A stretch of 64,000 nucleotides of DNA from Streptomyces sp. L2. GTDB lineage: Bacteria; Actinomycetota; Actinomycetes; Streptomycetales; Streptomycetaceae. A program made the position numbers and the translations under genes. The first letter of the stretch is position 1. Each line of letters starts with the position of its first letter. Shown here in pieces: positions 18,811 to 27,453 of the stretch. The DNA is taken from the NCBI RefSeq assembly GCF_004124325.1, contig NZ_QBDT01000001.1:5270001-5334000 (forward strand). The letters run 5' to 3'. A model generated the notes under the pieces. The model was not told the DNA's origin, searched no databases, and was given only the letters and a program-made list of their open reading frames with translations.

Positions 18811-20907
18811 TCAGGCCGATCCTGCCCCGTGCGGCGGCGCGGGGAACGGCAGGACCGCCACTGTTACGTTGTCGTGGCCCCCGCCGTCGAGCGCGTGTCC
18901 GACCAGGACCCGCGCACTGTGCAACGGGCGTTCGGCCGCGTCCGGGGGCACGACGTCGGCCATCTCCCCGGCCGTCTCGGCGTAGTTCCACAACCCGTCG
19001 GTGCAGACCACGACGACTCCGGGCCGGTCCGGTTTGAACGACGCGGTGTGCGGCTCCAGTTCGTAGGCGTCGGCGCCGAGCCAGCCGGTGATCGCGTGGG
19101 CGCGCTCGTCGGCGTAGGCCTCCGCCTCGCTCATCAGGCCCGCCGCGACCATCTGCGCGGCCCAGGAGTCGTCCTCGGTGAGCCGGGCCGCGGGCGTGCC
19201 GCGGTCGTCCGGCACCCAGTAGGCGCGGCTGTCGCCGACCCAGCCGACCACCAGGAGCCCGGCGGCGACCACCGCGCCGACGATCGTGCACGCCGGGGCG
19301 TTCTGGTGCGGGGTGTGCTCCCGCGCCGTGTCCGGTTCCCCGGCGAGGGCGTTCACGGCCTGCGAGGCGGCGATGATCGCCTCGTGCATCGCGGCCTGCG
19401 GATGCGTGCCGCGCGGCAGGGCCGCCAGCAGGGTCTCGCCCGCCGCCCGGGACGCGGCCAGGGAGGCCTCGTCGGGGCGGGTCGCCGAGGACACGCCGTC
19501 GCAGACGATCGCGAGGACGGCGGGGGTGCCGTCGGGCAGCGCGGCGGTGTCGACGGCGAAGGCGTCCTCGTTGCGGTGGTGGCGCAGCCCGCGGTCGCTG
19601 ACGGCGGCCGCCGAACCCGACTCCCGCTCCATGTGGTCGCGTTCCCGTGGCTGGGCGTGCCCGCAGTTCTCGCAGTACCCGTCGCTGTCAACCCGCCCGG
19701 CCCGACAGGCGACACACACCTGCGCCGAACCATCGCCGGCGGCGGCCTCAGCCGAACCGTCGCCGACCTCAGCCGAACCGTCGGCGCCACCGGCCTCCGC
19801 CGAGCCGGTCCCGCCGGCACCGGCGCCGGTCCCACCGGTACCCGCATCGGCTCCGCCTGCATCGGCGCCGGCACCCGGGACGGCCGCCCGGGGGTCCGGC
19901 GCCTGGAGCGGATAGTCGTCGGGCTGCGGCGCACGGTCGAAGCGGACGCCGGGGGCCGGGACTTGTTCCGGACCGGACTCGGACGCACCCGGCCCACCAG
20001 GCGCACCCGACGCACCCGGCGTGCCCGAGGCACCCGGCCCACCCGACGCAGGCTGCTCGTCCGGCCCGTCCGGCGCACCCGCCCCGCCGCGCGCACCCGG
20101 CGTGTCCGGTCCGTCCGAGGGCTCCCCGCCCCCGGCCGCCATCAGCGGCTGCCCGCTCAGCGGGGAGCCCCCCGAGTCCGTGCCCGGCAGGTCGGTGGGC
20201 AGGTGGACGGGCGGCTGGGCACCCGAGCCGGCCGGTCGGGCGGCGGGCCAGTCCACATCGCCACCCTCCCCGCCCACGGCAGCACCGCCCACGGCAGCAC
20301 CGGCCATGCCGACACCAGCCACGCCCTCGCCTGCACCGGCCATGCCGACACCAGCCACGCCCTCGCCTGCACCGGCCATCCCGGCACCGGCCGCGCCTGC
20401 ACCGGCCATGCCGACACCAGCCACGCCCTCGCCTGCACCGGCCATCCCGGCACCGGCCGCGCCTGCACCGGCCGCGCCGGCACCGGCCATGCCGACACCA
20501 GCCACGCCCTCGCCTGCACCGGCCATCCCGGCACCAACCACGCCGGCACCGGCCGCGCCTGCACCGGCCATCCCGGCACCAACCACGCCGGCACCGGCCG
20601 CGCCTGCACCGGCCATCCCGGCACCAACCACGCCGGCACCGGCCGCGCCTGCACCAGCCACGTCCTCACCGGCCACGCCGGACCCGACGGCCGTGGCCGC
20701 CCCGGTCAGCGGGCCCGTGCCTCTTCCCGTGGCCGACCCTCGCGCCGCCGCCGACGCGGTCATCGTCAGCGTCGGGTGGTCCCGCGGCGGCTGCGGTACG
20801 ACGGACAGGTCGTACCCGCACGCGCCGCAGAACAGGTCACCCGGTTCGAGCGGTTCCGCGCAGCTCGGGCACTTGGCCAGTGCGGCCTGCTGGGGCATCT
20901 GCGACAT
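18811..20907 (-). CDS. PP2C-family Ser/Thr phosphatase with zinc ribbons and Gly/Ala repeat
   Basis: Protein of 698 residues. An N-terminal zinc ribbon has C13-x2-C16 and C27-x2-C30. Residues about 55-230 are an Ala/Gly/Val repeat encoded by a minisatellite, followed by a Pro/Gly/Asp-rich region. A second ribbon, C-V-A-C...C-E-N-C, lies just before the catalytic domain (about 450-690). The PP2C motifs are complete: R-N-E-D-A-F, V-C-D-G-V-S-S, G-W-V-G-D-S-R-A-Y-W, C-T-D-G-L-W and G-G-H-D-N-V-T. It should be an active metal-dependent phosphatase that opposes the kinase whose gene ends 3 bases upstream. Confidence 0.92.
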   Translation of the reverse strand: MSQMPQQAALAKCPSCAEPLEPGDLFCGACGYDLSVVPQPPRDHPTLTMTASAAARGSATGRGTGPLTGAATAVGSGVAGEDVAGAGAAGAGVVGAGMAGAGAAGAGVVGAGMAGAGAAGAGVVGAGMAGAGEGVAGVGMAGAGAAGAGAAGAGMAGAGEGVAGVGMAGAGAAGAGMAGAGEGVAGVGMAGAGEGVAGVGMAGAAVGGAAVGGEGGDVDWPAARPAGSGAQPPVHLPTDLPGTDSGGSPLSGQPLMAAGGGEPSDGPDTPGARGGAGAPDGPDEQPASGGPGASGTPGASGAPGGPGASESGPEQVPAPGVRFDRAPQPDDYPLQAPDPRAAVPGAGADAGGADAGTGGTGAGAGGTGSAEAGGADGSAEVGDGSAEAAAGDGSAQVCVACRAGRVDSDGYCENCGHAQPRERDHMERESGSAAAVSDRGLRHHRNEDAFAVDTAALPDGTPAVLAIVCDGVSSATRPDEASLAASRAAGETLLAALPRGTHPQAAMHEAIIAASQAVNALAGEPDTAREHTPHQNAPACTIVGAVVAAGLLVVGWVGDSRAYWVPDDRGTPAARLTEDDSWAAQMVAAGLMSEAEAYADERAHAITGWLGADAYELEPHTASFKPDRPGVVVVCTDGLWNYAETAGEMADVVPPDAAERPLHSARVLVGHALDGGGHDNVTVAVLPFPAPPHGAGSA
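20304..20655. repeat. minisatellite inside the PP2C gene
   Basis: Units of 36 bases (containing GCCATGCCGACACCAGCCAC) recur at about 20304, 20340, 20406 and 20486. Three back-to-back 45-base copies, each starting GGCCATCCCGGCACCAACCA, lie at 20521, 20566 and 20611. All unit lengths are multiples of three, so the coding frame is kept. The repeat encodes the Gly/Ala/Val linker and probably varies in length between strains. Confidence 0.85.
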
Positions 20908-20910
20908 CGA

Positions 20911-23385
20911 CTACACCCACGTCCGGGGGCGGTAACGGTTCGCCCGTTCCACCAGTTCGATCCTCTCCTCGCCGCCGGGCGCCAGCCGGGCCAGCGTGCG
21001 GTAGGCGCGCTCCAGGCCGAAGCGGAGGCCCCGCTCGTCCAGGCCGCTGCCGAGCAGTACCCGCCCACCGGTGGCCGGCCTGGCGCCCTCACCCGTGGAG
21101 AGTATCCAGTCCAGCGCGCAGCCGAGCACCTCGGCCGACAACTGCTCGCGCCGGGCCGGGTCCAGGCCGTACGCCTTGAGCGCCTCGACCTGGCCGGCGG
21201 CGGCGGTCAGGTCGTCCAGGAACGGTACGTCACCCGCGGCGGCGGTGCGCTCGCGCAGCCGGGCGCGGACGGCCGCCACCCGGGCCGCCGTGTAGTGGAT
21301 GGACGACTCCGGCACCGACTCCAGCGTCCCCACGGCCCCGGTCCGGTCGCCGCCCGCGAGCCGCACCCGGGCCAGCCCGAAGGCCGCGCTCACGAAGCTC
21401 GGGTCGGTCGCCCACACCAGGTGGTAGTACTCGGCGGCGTTGTCCAGCTGCCCCAGCACCTCCGCGCACAGGGCGAGGGCCAGCTTGGGCGCGGCCTCGC
21501 CGGGGAAGGCGTCGTAGACCGCGTCGAAGGCGAGCGCGGCTCCCTCGAAGTCACCCGTCACCAGGGCGGCCACGCCCCGGTACCACACCACCCGCCAGTC
21601 CTCGGGCTGTTCGTCCTCCAACTTCGCAAGGGACATCAGCGCGGCCTGGTGGTCGCCGCTCTCCAGCCGGGCCCGGACCTGGCGCAGCCGGGTCTCGACC
21701 GTGCGCACCGGCGCCGCGTCCAGCGCGGCCAGCAGCTCGGCCGGCTGGGACGCCATCAGGCCGCCCAGGAAACCGGCGTTGGGGTCGCCCGGGTCGACCA
21801 GCGGGACGGGCAGGGCGAGCGCGGCGGCCGGCACGTCGACGGGTCTGACGAGGGACGCCGGAGGCAGTGCAGCCGGGGCGGGGGCGGCGCCGCGCGCGGT
21901 CGGCCGGGCGCCGAGCCGGGACACGTCACCGGCGGCCGACGGGAACAACACCGTGTCGGGCACCCGGACCTCGGGCCCGAACAGCGTCGACAGCGCGGGC
22001 CGCGCCTGCCCGCTCTGCAGCGAGACGACCTCCCGCAGTACCCCGGTCAGCTGCTCGGACATCTCCTGCGCGGAGGCGAACCGGCGGGCCGGGTCGGGGT
22101 CGGTGGCGCGGACCAGGAGCCGGTAGAACGACTCGTACCGGCGGAACACCTCGATGGTGTCCGGGTCGGGCAGGGAGTCCACGTAGACGTTCGTGTACCC
22201 CTGGAAGTCGAACGTGAGCACGGCGAGCGTACGGCCCACCGTGTACAGGTCGCTGGCAACCGAGGGGCCGACCTCGGCGACCTCCGGGCCCTGGTAGCCG
22301 ACCGTGCCGTAGATCGCGGACTCGTCGTCGTCCATGCGGCGCACCGCGCCCATGTCGATCAGCTTCAGCTGGTCCTCGGTCTGGATGGCGTTGTCGACCT
22401 TGAAGTCGCAGTACAGCACGTTGCGGCTGTGCAGGTGGCCGAGCGCCTCCAGGGCCTCGATGCCGTACGCGCAGGCCTGCTCCACCGGCAGCGGGTCGCG
22501 GCGGCCGTCCGGGGTGCGGCGGGCGTTGGCGATCTCCTTCAGGGACTTGCCGCCCACGTACTCCATGACGATGTAGCCGTCGAGGGAGCCGGTGCGCTGG
22601 TCCAGGTGCTCCACGAAGTTGTAGATCCGCACGATGTTGGCGTGCTCGATCTCCGCGAGGAAGCGCCGCTCGGAGATCGCGGCGGCCATCGCGTCCTGGT
22701 CACCGGTGTCCAGCAGGCCCTTGAGCACCACCCACCGGTCCGACACGGCCCGGTCCACGGCGAGGTAGATCCAGCCGAGCCCGCCGTGCGCGAGGCAGCC
22801 CGCGACCTCGTACTGGCCGTGCACGATGTCCCCGGCCTTCAGCTTCGGCACGAACGAGTACGGGTGCCCGCACTTGGTGCAGAACCCCTCCGTGCGCCCC
22901 GGCCGCTCCCCGCGGGCCCGCCCCACCGGCGCCCCGCAGTCCGAGCGCGAGCAGAACCGCTTGCGCTCGGGCACCTCCGGGTGGTCCAGCACCATCGCGC
23001 GCGGGTCGGGCCGCGGAACCTGCGGCACGCTCACCAGACCGGCGCCGAGCCGCCCCCGCGTGGAGGTGCCGGACGCCGAACCGGAGCTGCGCACCGACAC
23101 CGAGCGGCCGGTCGACGTGCCGGACAGCGACCGCGACAGCCGCCCCGACACCGAGCGCCGCGACTTCGACGACTGCGAGGACGTACGGGAGCTGCGCGCG
23201 CTGGAGCGCGAACCACTGCCCCGCGAGGAGCCCTTGGTCACGCCGGTGGGCGGCGAGCCGACCATGCCGCTCGTGGAGACCACCGGGGCGAGCCCGCACG
23301 TGTCGCAGTACAGCTCGCCGCCGCCCACGTCCTCGTACGACCCCTCGCAGCCCGGCCGCTGGCAGTTCTGCCCCGCCTGACTCAT
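20911..23385 (-). CDS. pknG: PknG-type Ser/Thr protein kinase with rubredoxin-like Cys clusters and TPR domain
   Basis: Protein of 824 residues; its ATG overlaps the preceding stop as ATGA. Cys pairs at C8/C13 and C27/C30 precede a Ser/Arg-rich linker (about 50-125). A second cluster, C-S-R-S-D-C...C-T-K-C-G-H, sits just before the kinase domain, as in mycobacterial PknG. Kinase motifs are PknG-specific: glycine loop A-H-G-G-L-G-W, Lys in V-V-L-K-G-L-L, catalytic Y-C-D-F-K-V-D-N and D-M-G in place of DFG. After about residue 500 the protein is helical with TPR-like repeats (A-L-D-A-A-P-V, W-Y-R-G-V-A-A-L). PknG is known to phosphorylate FHA proteins in response to amino acids sensed by GlnX/GlnH; homologues of both are encoded upstream here. 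Confidence 0.95.
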   Translation of the reverse strand: MSQAGQNCQRPGCEGSYEDVGGGELYCDTCGLAPVVSTSGMVGSPPTGVTKGSSRGSGSRSSARSSRTSSQSSKSRRSVSGRLSRSLSGTSTGRSVSVRSSGSASGTSTRGRLGAGLVSVPQVPRPDPRAMVLDHPEVPERKRFCSRSDCGAPVGRARGERPGRTEGFCTKCGHPYSFVPKLKAGDIVHGQYEVAGCLAHGGLGWIYLAVDRAVSDRWVVLKGLLDTGDQDAMAAAISERRFLAEIEHANIVRIYNFVEHLDQRTGSLDGYIVMEYVGGKSLKEIANARRTPDGRRDPLPVEQACAYGIEALEALGHLHSRNVLYCDFKVDNAIQTEDQLKLIDMGAVRRMDDDESAIYGTVGYQGPEVAEVGPSVASDLYTVGRTLAVLTFDFQGYTNVYVDSLPDPDTIEVFRRYESFYRLLVRATDPDPARRFASAQEMSEQLTGVLREVVSLQSGQARPALSTLFGPEVRVPDTVLFPSAAGDVSRLGARPTARGAAPAPAALPPASLVRPVDVPAAALALPVPLVDPGDPNAGFLGGLMASQPAELLAALDAAPVRTVETRLRQVRARLESGDHQAALMSLAKLEDEQPEDWRVVWYRGVAALVTGDFEGAALAFDAVYDAFPGEAAPKLALALCAEVLGQLDNAAEYYHLVWATDPSFVSAAFGLARVRLAGGDRTGAVGTLESVPESSIHYTAARVAAVRARLRERTAAAGDVPFLDDLTAAAGQVEALKAYGLDPARREQLSAEVLGCALDWILSTGEGARPATGGRVLLGSGLDERGLRFGLERAYRTLARLAPGGEERIELVERANRYRPRTWV

Positions 23386-24656
23386 GACCGCTCCCCCCTG
23401 TCGTCCTCCGGCACGCGCGGGGTGCCAAGCAGTTCCTGGGCCGCCCGCTGGTAGCGCAGCACGGCCTGTCCGGCGACGCGCAGGTCGCAGGGCGCGCTCC
23501 ACAGCATGCGCCGGGCCGTGTCGTACCGCTCGACGAGCAGCGGGTCCTCGGCGTACCCGAGGCGGGCCACCTTCGCCTTGTACGCGTCGAGCCGGCCGCG
23601 CAGCTCCGCCCGGACCGCGAGCGGCGCCGTGACCGCCGTCAACGACTCGCGGGCCCGCAGCAGTTCGTCCTCCGCCTGCTGCTCCAGGGCCTCCAGCAGC
23701 GGGGAGAGCCGGTGCCACTGGGCCTTCCTGCGGTACTCGGCGGCCGCCGCCAGCCGCTCCTGCAGCACGGTCGGCGGCCCGCTGACCACCGGCACCTCCG
23801 TCGCCGCGATCTTGGCGAGCACCTCGCCGCGCGCGGTGCGGGCCTCGGCGAGGGTGCGGTCCGCGCGGGACAGCACGTCCCGCAGCCGGATCAGCCGCGC
23901 CTCCGCGTCCTGCCGGACCGTCAGCACGGCCTCGATCTCGCGGCGCACGTCCTCCAGGGCGCGCGCCTCGCGGTCGTACACCGTGGTGTCCGGGCGGCCG
24001 CCGCCGGGCGCCGAACTGCCCTCGGCCGGCACCCAGAAGGCGAGCGGGTCGGACACCACGTCCTCGCGCAGCGCGGTCAGCGTCCGGGTGATGCGCTCCA
24101 GGTCGTCGCCCGCCGGGTGCTCGCCGGGGCGCACGCCCACCGAGTGCGCGAGCCGGCGGGTGCGCTGCAGTTCGGCGGCGAGCAGATCGATCCGGGCGGG
24201 CAGCGCCGACCACACCGCGTCGGCGGCGACGACCAGGTCCAGCGACGTCGCGTACAGCTCGTTCATCCGGTCCACCAGCCCGGTCAGCGAGTAGCTCTCG
24301 CTGAGCCGCCCGGCGCCGGGCACGGCGACGGTCTCGCCGCGCAGCAGCCCGGTCAGCTCCACCAGGTCGTCCCGGCTGGACCAGCGGCGCCGGGAGCGGA
24401 TCTCCCGGGCGGAGCGCAGCGCGGCCGCGTACGCGTCGAAGCAGGACCACAGCAGCGTGATCGACGCGTCCGCGGCGGCCCAGCGCTCCTGGGTGACGCC
24501 GGTCAGCGCGGCGCCCTCCAGGAGCCTGCGGCCCGCGTGGTCCTGGAGGGCGAGCAGCGACGTCTCGATCGCCTCGTGCTCGGCGCCGAGCCGCGCCAGC
24601 GCACGGTCCACCTCGTCCCGGTCCATCACCGGCCCGGCGGGGTCCGTGACGCCCAT
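23382..24656 (-). CDS. cytosolic coiled-coil protein of the PknG locus
   Basis: Protein of 424 residues without signal peptide or membrane span. It is almost entirely helical and charged, with long Leu/Ala/Glu/Arg heptads (about residues 90-200 and 225-340) typical of coiled coils. No catalytic motif is visible and I do not recognise a named family. It overlaps pknG by 4 bases and starts 61 bases after the binding-protein gene, so it is a fixed member of the operon. This gene has no counterpart in the three-gene mycobacterial GlnX-GlnH-PknG set that I recall. A scaffold role between membrane sensor and kinase is plausible but unproven. Confidence 0.8.
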   Translation of the reverse strand: MGVTDPAGPVMDRDEVDRALARLGAEHEAIETSLLALQDHAGRRLLEGAALTGVTQERWAAADASITLLWSCFDAYAAALRSAREIRSRRRWSSRDDLVELTGLLRGETVAVPGAGRLSESYSLTGLVDRMNELYATSLDLVVAADAVWSALPARIDLLAAELQRTRRLAHSVGVRPGEHPAGDDLERITRTLTALREDVVSDPLAFWVPAEGSSAPGGGRPDTTVYDREARALEDVRREIEAVLTVRQDAEARLIRLRDVLSRADRTLAEARTARGEVLAKIAATEVPVVSGPPTVLQERLAAAAEYRRKAQWHRLSPLLEALEQQAEDELLRARESLTAVTAPLAVRAELRGRLDAYKAKVARLGYAEDPLLVERYDTARRMLWSAPCDLRVAGQAVLRYQRAAQELLGTPRVPEDDRGERS

Positions 24657-24717
24657 CGATCACCTCTCGCTGCTGTGTGGCGGGCCTGGTGCGGCCCCGG
24701 TCGGTCGGCCTCGGGGT

Positions 24718-25770
24718 TCAGCTCGTGCGCAGGTACCGCGGCGCGGGTGGCTCGGACGGTCCCGAGTCACTCCCCAGTGTCGCCGACAGCCATGTGTCGT
24801 AGGACTTCTGCCAGCCGTTCGCCCGGTAGTCCACCAGGACGCGGTTGACCCGGCGTACCAGATCGGAGGCGTCCTTCTTCATCGCCACGCCGTAGTACTC
24901 GGTGGTGAACGGGGTGCCCTTCAGCTCGACCGTCGGGTCCTGGGCGGCCTGGCTCGCCGCGAGCGCGCCGTCGGTGACGACCGCGTCGACCTCGCCGAGC
25001 TGGAGCCGGACCAGGCAGTCCAGCTGGTTGGGCACGGTGGTGGACAGGTCCGTGGACGCGGGCAGCCGGCCGGACTCGCGGTCGGCGTCGAGCTTGGCGA
25101 GCGCGGTCGAACCGGCCGCAGTGCAGACCTTCTTGTGCGCGAGGGAGCCGTCGTAGCCGGTGATGGACGACGACTTGGGCGCCAGCACCTGCTGCCCGGT
25201 CTTGAAGTAGGGCGCGGAGAACGCGACCTGGTTCAGCCGGTCGCAGGTGATGGTCATCGTGCGCACCACCATGTCGACCCGGCCGTTCTGGATCGCGGGG
25301 ATGCGCTGGCTGGTCGGTATCGCCTTGAACTGCACCGCGTCCGGGTCGCCGAGTATGTCCGCGGCGATCCGGTGCACGAGGTCGATGTCGAAGCCCTCCA
25401 GCTCCGCGCCCTCGGTGTTCGGGTTGCGGTAGCCCCAGCGGTAGCTGTTCTGGTCGATGCCGACGACGAGTTTGCGCTTGGCGCCGGTACGGGCCTTGAT
25501 GGCGTCGATCGTGGGCCCGTCCGCGCCGGACGGCGCCAGCGTCTGGTTCTGCGCCTGGTCCTCCCGGCAGTCGCCGGCGCGTGCCTGCCGGCCGTTCGCC
25601 ACACCCGGCCCGGCCGTCGCCTCCGCGTCCGGGGGCGAGGACTGGGTGCGGGGGAGCAGCAGGACGAACGCCAGCGCGAGCGCGCACAGCACCGCCATGG
25701 CGCCGACCCCGCCCCAGCCCCGCAGGGAGGCCCGTGTACGTGCCGCGTACATCGTCATGCCCCCTGTCAC
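24718..25770 (-). CDS. GlnH-like membrane-anchored amino-acid-binding protein
   Basis: Protein of 350 residues. A single N-terminal membrane segment (about 22-40, ending L-L-L-P-R) anchors it; no standard lipobox is seen, unlike typical GlnH lipoproteins. The periplasmic-binding fold follows: V-V-G-I-D-Q-N-S-Y-R-W-G-Y-R-N, E-G-F-D-I-D-L-V-H-R-I-A, Q-R-I-P-A-I-Q-N-G-R-V-D, F-S-A-P-Y-F and G-E-V-D-A-V-V-T-D. These are solute-binding family 3 motifs for polar amino acids. Its start overlaps the GlnX-like stop as ATGA. No permease or ATPase genes of an amino-acid importer are present, so a sensing rather than transport role fits. Confidence 0.9.
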   Translation of the reverse strand: MTGGMTMYAARTRASLRGWGGVGAMAVLCALALAFVLLLPRTQSSPPDAEATAGPGVANGRQARAGDCREDQAQNQTLAPSGADGPTIDAIKARTGAKRKLVVGIDQNSYRWGYRNPNTEGAELEGFDIDLVHRIAADILGDPDAVQFKAIPTSQRIPAIQNGRVDMVVRTMTITCDRLNQVAFSAPYFKTGQQVLAPKSSSITGYDGSLAHKKVCTAAGSTALAKLDADRESGRLPASTDLSTTVPNQLDCLVRLQLGEVDAVVTDGALAASQAAQDPTVELKGTPFTTEYYGVAMKKDASDLVRRVNRVLVDYRANGWQKSYDTWLSATLGSDSGPSEPPAPRYLRTS

Positions 25771-27209
25771 CGGTACTCCGAAAGCCTGCGCCCGATGCCG
25801 GCCACCGCGCCGGCCGCGCCGAGCACTCCCAGCACGGCCGCGCCGATCGGCAGCCCGGTCATCGCGTTCCGCCCGTCACCGGCCGCCTGCTGGAACTCGG
25901 CCTGCTCGTGGTCGATGGCCCCGGCGAGGTTCTTGTCGACGCTGTCGAAGCACGCGCCGGTAGCGTCCTTGCCGCCGATCACCTTGTCCAGCGCCTGCTG
26001 GTAGTTGCCGTTCTCGTCGTCCGCGCGGGCGGCGGCGTGCCGCTGCTTCCACACCGTCATGTTGCCCTGGGCGGCCCGCACCGGCCGGGTGCCGGCCGTG
26101 TCGTCGGCGAGCTTCCCGGCCGCGGTGAGGCCCTTGCCGAGGACGGCCATGTCCTGGTCGAAGTCGTAGTAGTAGGCGTCGTACGTCCTGCCGTCGACCG
26201 TGACGGTCTCGGCGCCGCGCGAGACCAGGCTCAGGTTCTCGTTGCCGCGCGCCTTCAGGGAGGCGATGCGGGCGTCGTGCAGGACGTTCAGGGAGCGGAT
26301 CCCGTGGTCGTAGGAGCCGTCCAGCTCGGCGCGCGCCACCGCGTGGCCGATCACCAGCCACAGCAGGGCCACCGCGGTGGCGCCGGAGGCGGCCACCAGA
26401 CCGTGGTTGAGGACGCGGTTGGTGCGCCGGTAGGTGCGGTGCTGGGCCCAGCCGAGCGCGGCCAGGGCGAGCACGCCGAGCGCGATCGCCGCCCACGGGT
26501 ACGGCGTCGCGTTCCCGTAGTCGGCGTCCAGGCGCTGGTTCTCCTTGGTGTAGAGGTCCTCGGCGGCCGGGAGCATGTCCTTCTGCATCTTCTCGTTCGC
26601 GTACCGCAGGTAGGCGCCGCCGACCGGATAGCCCTGGCGGTTGTACGTCCGGGCGCGCTCGATCAGGCCCTTGTACTCCGGCAGCAGCTTGTTCAGCCGG
26701 GCGATGGTCGCCTCGGAGGACGAGCCCGGCTCGGCGTTGGCGGCGGCCGTGACCAGTCCCGAGGCGGCCGTACGGATGTCCTTCTCGTAGCGGTCGCGGG
26801 AGGCCGCCGTCTCCTGGCCGCCCGCCAGGAACCCGCTGGACGCGGCCGTGTTGGCGTCGGCCAGCGAGCGGTAGATGGCGGCGGAGCCGGAGCTGAGCGG
26901 CTGGCTGCGGTGCAGCACGTCGTCGGCGGCGGCCGCCCGCTCCGAGGTCTGCCACGCGGTGACCGCGCCAAACGCGACGACCAGCAGGGCGAGTACGGCA
27001 CCGATGACGCGCAGCCGGCCCGGCTCGGTCGTCACGGCCGCCCGCAGCCGCTCGGCGCCCTCGGCGAGGGCGGTACGGCGGGCGGGCGGCGCGCCGGGCA
27101 GCGGGCCAAGGGCCCCGGCGGAGGCGGGCGGTGCGGGCTGGGGAGGGACGGCGGGCAGGGCGGGACCCGCCACTGGTGGCGCCGCGCTGTTCTTCGGCGG
27201 GTGTGTCAC
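25767..27209 (-). CDS. GlnX-like four-helix membrane sensor
   Basis: Protein of 480 residues, first gene of the kinase locus. A Pro/Ala-rich cytosolic N-terminus of about 65 residues precedes membrane helices at about 68-86, 230-250, 262-282 and 448-468. Two extracytoplasmic helical domains lie between helices 1-2 and 3-4. The first has the S-E-R-A-A-A-A-D and R-S-L-A-D-A-N-T-A pattern of chemoreceptor-like four-helix bundles. This layout matches mycobacterial GlnX, which relays ligand binding by GlnH to PknG. The ATG at 27209 is the only start that keeps the N-terminal region. An intergenic stretch with a dispersed repeat separates it from the sugar operon upstream. Confidence 0.85.
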   Translation of the reverse strand: MTHPPKNSAAPPVAGPALPAVPPQPAPPASAGALGPLPGAPPARRTALAEGAERLRAAVTTEPGRLRVIGAVLALLVVAFGAVTAWQTSERAAAADDVLHRSQPLSSGSAAIYRSLADANTAASSGFLAGGQETAASRDRYEKDIRTAASGLVTAAANAEPGSSSEATIARLNKLLPEYKGLIERARTYNRQGYPVGGAYLRYANEKMQKDMLPAAEDLYTKENQRLDADYGNATPYPWAAIALGVLALAALGWAQHRTYRRTNRVLNHGLVAASGATAVALLWLVIGHAVARAELDGSYDHGIRSLNVLHDARIASLKARGNENLSLVSRGAETVTVDGRTYDAYYYDFDQDMAVLGKGLTAAGKLADDTAGTRPVRAAQGNMTVWKQRHAAARADDENGNYQQALDKVIGGKDATGACFDSVDKNLAGAIDHEQAEFQQAAGDGRNAMTGLPIGAAVLGVLGAAGAVAGIGRRLSEYR

Positions 27210-27360
27210 TCGACCTCCCCCTGGTCATCCGGTCGCCGCACAGTATCGCCCCCCGACGGGCATGCTGCACGGGCCTCAGGCGGAGGGGGCGTTTTCTCTC
27301 CGGCGCCCTCGCCCATGGAAACGCGGTGGGGACGCACCCGGTTCCCAGGGGCCGTGGTTC

Positions 27361-27440
27361 GGCTGCGGCGCCGTCGGGGCTGGTCGCGCCCACGCGGCGG
27401 AGCAGCACAGTGATACAGCCCCGCGCCCCTTTCGGGGCAC
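27361..27440 (-). repeat. dispersed Streptomyces intergenic repeat, copy 2 (inverted)
   Basis: Read on the minus strand it begins GTGCCCCGAAAGGGGCGCGG and continues with CTGTATCACTG, CCGCGTGGGCGCGACCAGCC and CCGACGGCGCCGCAG. It shares its two ends with the copy at 7293-7348. The CCCCGAAAGGGG hairpin lies just after the end of the sugar kinase gene and could terminate that operon. Confidence 0.65.
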
Positions 27441-27453
27441 TTGTCCCGGCGAG

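Noticed and set aside
20304..20655. Possible CRISPR array
   Set aside because: Units of 36 and 45 bases are directly tandem without spacers and lie in frame within the PP2C gene.
18829..23454. 1541-residue plus-strand frame opposite PP2C and PknG
   Set aside because: It is the shadow of two well-supported genes and crosses the PP2C minisatellite, which explains its apparent Thr/Gly/His repeats.
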